Positions 62,418 through 64,000 of a stretch of DNA of 64,000 bases are shown piece after piece. Location of the stretch: positions 7,767,001 through 7,831,000 of the forward strand of contig CP050890.1 of assembly GCA_016745215.1 (NCBI GenBank), written 5' to 3'. Within the stretch, counting starts at the first letter, position 1; each line of letters opens with the position of its first letter. The notes below the pieces were generated by a model. It had not been told where the DNA came from and did no database searches. It saw nothing but the letters and a program-made list of their open reading frames with translations. The position numbers and the translations under genes were made by a program. The DNA is from Thiohalocapsa sp. PB-PSB1. Lineage in GTDB: Bacteria > Pseudomonadota > Gammaproteobacteria > Chromatiales > Chromatiaceae.

Positions 62418-62595
62418 CAGTATCTGCCTCGCAACTTCAAGTCTGCGCGACAGTATACCGATTCAGAGACGAAAGTTTACGAAGAACTATTTTCGAAGAC
62501 TCGCCAACACGCGGTTTTTAAAGCAGAATTATTTTCGGCGGGAATTGCTGAGCAAGATAAAGAGCAAGAAAAGCAAGAAAAGAAAAGCAAGAAAA
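62418..62595. other. Short non-coding stretch upstream of the transposase
   Basis: It contains AAAGCAAGAAAAG-type purine-rich repeats (62555-62595) leading into the hairpin and tandem repeat block. No gene was found. Confidence 0.5.
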
Positions 62596-62736
62596 GGACA
62601 CCCACTCTCCGCCTCGCCGAAATGTGGGTGTCCCGTACTGCTCCGGAAATGTGGGTGTCCCGTACTGCTCCGGGTGTCCCGTACTGCTCCGGGTGTCCCG
62701 TACTGCTCCGCTGCTCCGGGTGTCCCGTACTGCTCC
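62596..62736. repeat. GGACACCCAC hairpin followed by five 19-bp tandem repeats
   Basis: GGACACCCAC (62596-62605) and GTGGGTGTCC (62624-62633) form a perfect 10-bp stem. The right arm starts a run of five GGGTGTCCCGTACTGCTCC units at 62626, 62653, 62672, 62691 and 62718, separated by 8, 0, 0 and 8 bp. Spacing is too irregular and too short for a CRISPR array. Confidence 0.8.
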
Positions 62737-62883
62737 GTCCGTTCGAAGTTGGGGGCAAAGTTCTTCTCCCGCATCCGCAGCTATCTCTCGACCTGCGCGA
62801 AGAATGGGGTCTCTTCTGCAGAGGCCCTGCGCCTCCTGTTCGAGGGCCGATGGCCCGCGTTCATGGGCACGGCGCCTGAATAG
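62737..62883 (+). pseudogene. C-terminal fragment of an IS66-type transposase
   Basis: The frame SVRSKLGAKFFSRIRSYLST followed by CAKNGVSSAEALRLLFEGRW and a TAG at 62881-62883 resembles the last ~45 residues of IS66 transposases (pattern FRT-GA-FC-IRSYISTLRK). The rest of the gene is replaced on the left by the tandem repeats. Confidence 0.6.
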
Positions 62884-63030
62884 TTACAAAAAACCAAAAT
62901 CAACGGACTGTCGATGGCCGAGTCGCAAGGCAATGGCGGTGCCGCCATACAAGACCAAACGCTTGGGCACTTGAGCCAGCGTCGGCCATAAGGCCAGTTG
63001 TGATGCAGGGAGGATGGACAGATCGAACAT
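62884..63030 (-). pseudogene. N-terminal fragment of an AbiEii-type nucleotidyltransferase
   Basis: The 48 residues MFDLSILPASQLALWPTLAQ, VPKRLVLYGGTAIALRLGHR, QSVDFGFL match the start of AbiEii/AbiGii-family toxin proteins, whose G-G-T and D-x-D nucleotide-binding motif begins at YGGTA and VDFD. Here the second Asp of the motif is lost (VDFG) and the protein stops at once, where IS66-type DNA begins. It starts 5 bp after the integrase stop on the same strand. Confidence 0.7.
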
Positions 63031-63035
63031 TGCTT

Positions 63036-63998
63036 TCACAGCAGGTCATCCAGCGGGCTCGCCACTCCCTGCGCGCCCTGCCGCAGCACATGCGTGTAGA
63101 TCATCGTGGTCTCGACGTCCGCGTGACCGAGCAGTTCCTGGATGGTGCGGATGTCGGTACCCCGTTCCAGTAGGTGGGTTGCAAAGCTGTGGCGAAAGGT
63201 ATGTGCGCTGACGCGCTTGCGAATCCCGAGAAAGGTCACCGCCTTCTTGATCCCCTTGTTGACGACGCTCTGATCCAAGTGGTGCCGGCGCACCTTGCCT
63301 TCATCGCTGCGCGGGTCCACCGAGCGCGCGATCGAGGGAAACACATACTGCCACTGCCATTCACGTGCAGCATTCGGGCGCTGCCGCGACAGTGCGTGGG
63401 GCAAGTAGACCTCGCCGAAGCCGTCGGCCAGATCCTGATCGTGCAGGGTCTTCACCTTCGCCAAATGCTCCTGCAGCGGCGCCACCAGCCTCAACGGGAA
63501 GGTCGTCACCCGGTCCTTGTTGCCCTTGCCCGAGCGCACCGTGATCTGCCGGTAGCCGAAGTCCACGTCCAGGATCCGCAGCCGGACCGCCTCGGTAATG
63601 CGCAACCCGCTGCCGTAGAGCAGGCGCACCACCAGCCCCGCGTGGCCGTCGATCAACGGCAGGATCTTCGCCACCTCTTCGCGCGTCAGCACCACCGGGA
63701 TCCGCGGCGTCTTCGTCGCCCGCGCGGCATCGATCCGCCCCTCCAACGGTTTCTTCAAGACCTTGCGATACAGAAATAAAAGCGCGCTAAATGCTTGATT
63801 CTGCGTCGAAGGTGCTACCTTGCGCTGTTCCGCGAGATGGCTTAGAAAGGTTTCCACCTCGGGCACGCCGGCATCCACCAGCGCCTGCCGCGAGCGCATC
63901 CGATGGAACTTGATGTACTGCGCGATCCACTCGCAGTAGCCGCGCTCCGTGTGGATCGAGTAGTGCTGGCGGCGCATCACCGTGCGCACCTCGTCCAT
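63036..63998 (-). CDS. intI: Integron-type tyrosine recombinase (IntI-like), N-terminus at window edge
   Basis: A 320-residue tyrosine recombinase. Catalytic residues are in LLYGSGLRITEAVRLR (Arg), SAHTFRHSFATHLLERG (His and Arg), LLGHADVETTMIYTH (His and Tyr). Between them is the segment EWQWQYVFPS, RSVDPRSDEGKVRRHHLDQS, which fits the extra domain unique to integron integrases (IntI). The Met at 63998 is 2 bp from the edge and IntI proteins usually begin further upstream, so the true start probably lies outside. The attI site and cassettes of an integron would lie upstream of intI, beyond 64000, so cassette content cannot be assessed here. Confidence 0.85.
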   Translation of the reverse strand: MDEVRTVMRRQHYSIHTERGYCEWIAQYIKFHRMRSRQALVDAGVPEVETFLSHLAEQRKVAPSTQNQAFSALLFLYRKVLKKPLEGRIDAARATKTPRIPVVLTREEVAKILPLIDGHAGLVVRLLYGSGLRITEAVRLRILDVDFGYRQITVRSGKGNKDRVTTFPLRLVAPLQEHLAKVKTLHDQDLADGFGEVYLPHALSRQRPNAAREWQWQYVFPSIARSVDPRSDEGKVRRHHLDQSVVNKGIKKAVTFLGIRKRVSAHTFRHSFATHLLERGTDIRTIQELLGHADVETTMIYTHVLRQGAQGVASPLDDLL

Positions 63999-64000
63999 AA

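Noticed and set aside
62626..62736. Possible CRISPR array
   Set aside because: Units are 19 bp, spacing is 0-8 bp, and there are no unique 30-bp spacers or cas genes.
62900..63091. Separate 63-codon minus-strand frame overlapping the integrase end
   Set aside because: The same DNA in another frame encodes the AbiEii-type N-terminus with recognisable motifs; this frame has none.

Overview
The window reads as a stretch of a gammaproteobacterial chromosome, most like the order Chromatiales (purple-sulfur-bacterium type). The pointers are a Xanthomonas/Pseudomonas-like type II secretion operon in the order E-F-G-H-I-J-K-L-M-N-D, an rpe-gph-trpE block, petABC-sspA-sspB followed by pilT-pilU and hslO, a bacteriophytochrome, and abundant REP-like palindromes. 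This assignment is inference from gene content and order; no 16S gene or other marker is present.

Layout. (1) 1-5171: an Lhr-family helicase cut by the left edge, divergent from a sirtuin with a desuccinylase-type motif. (2) 5490-14741: a surface and polysaccharide block with a GNAT protein, PIG-L deacetylase, family-4 glycosyltransferase, an Asp-box secreted protein, a well-expressed-looking secreted protein, the ruins of a SPINDLY/OGT-like glycosyltransferase, and exosortase H with its partner membrane protein. (3) 14762-27370: kdsD plus a complete type II secretion operon on the minus strand. (4) 27371-31560: accessory DNA with an IS5-family element whose transposase has an amber codon, an ATGTAAAA-rich array, six tandem copies of a ~206-bp nested-palindrome REP unit, and a copy of a dispersed MITE-like repeat. 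(5) 30889-41023: a small secreted protein, recD2, a decayed neutral zinc metallopeptidase, trpE, gph, rpe, mtgA and a stand-alone phytochrome sensory core. (6) 41500-49460: a MoxR/Bat (VWA) operon. (7) 49474-60790: a DegS-type protease, Nif3-like protein, a non-coding stretch with small mobile elements, cytochrome bc1 (petABC), sspA-sspB, pilT-pilU and hslO. (8) 60791-64000: mobile DNA with an IS4-like transposase, tandem 19-mers, an IS66-type fragment, an AbiEii-type fragment and an integron-type integrase at the right edge.

How it works together. The gsp operon should secrete folded exoproteins across the outer membrane, and exosortase H should process sorting-signal proteins encoded elsewhere, since no IPTL-type target is visible here. 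PetABC is the quinol:cytochrome c oxidoreductase. PilT/PilU are pilus-retraction motors. SspA/SspB couple stress transcription control to ClpXP delivery, and Hsp33 covers oxidative protein stress. The gaps between these conserved blocks are where small repeat families and gene decay concentrate; at least three coding genes are visibly dying there.

The most unusual items are the six-unit REP array, a four-copy MITE-like family, a 256-bp element with perfect 16-bp terminal inverted repeats and a target duplication, the output-less phytochrome overlapping mtgA, and the multiply broken zinc peptidase gene.
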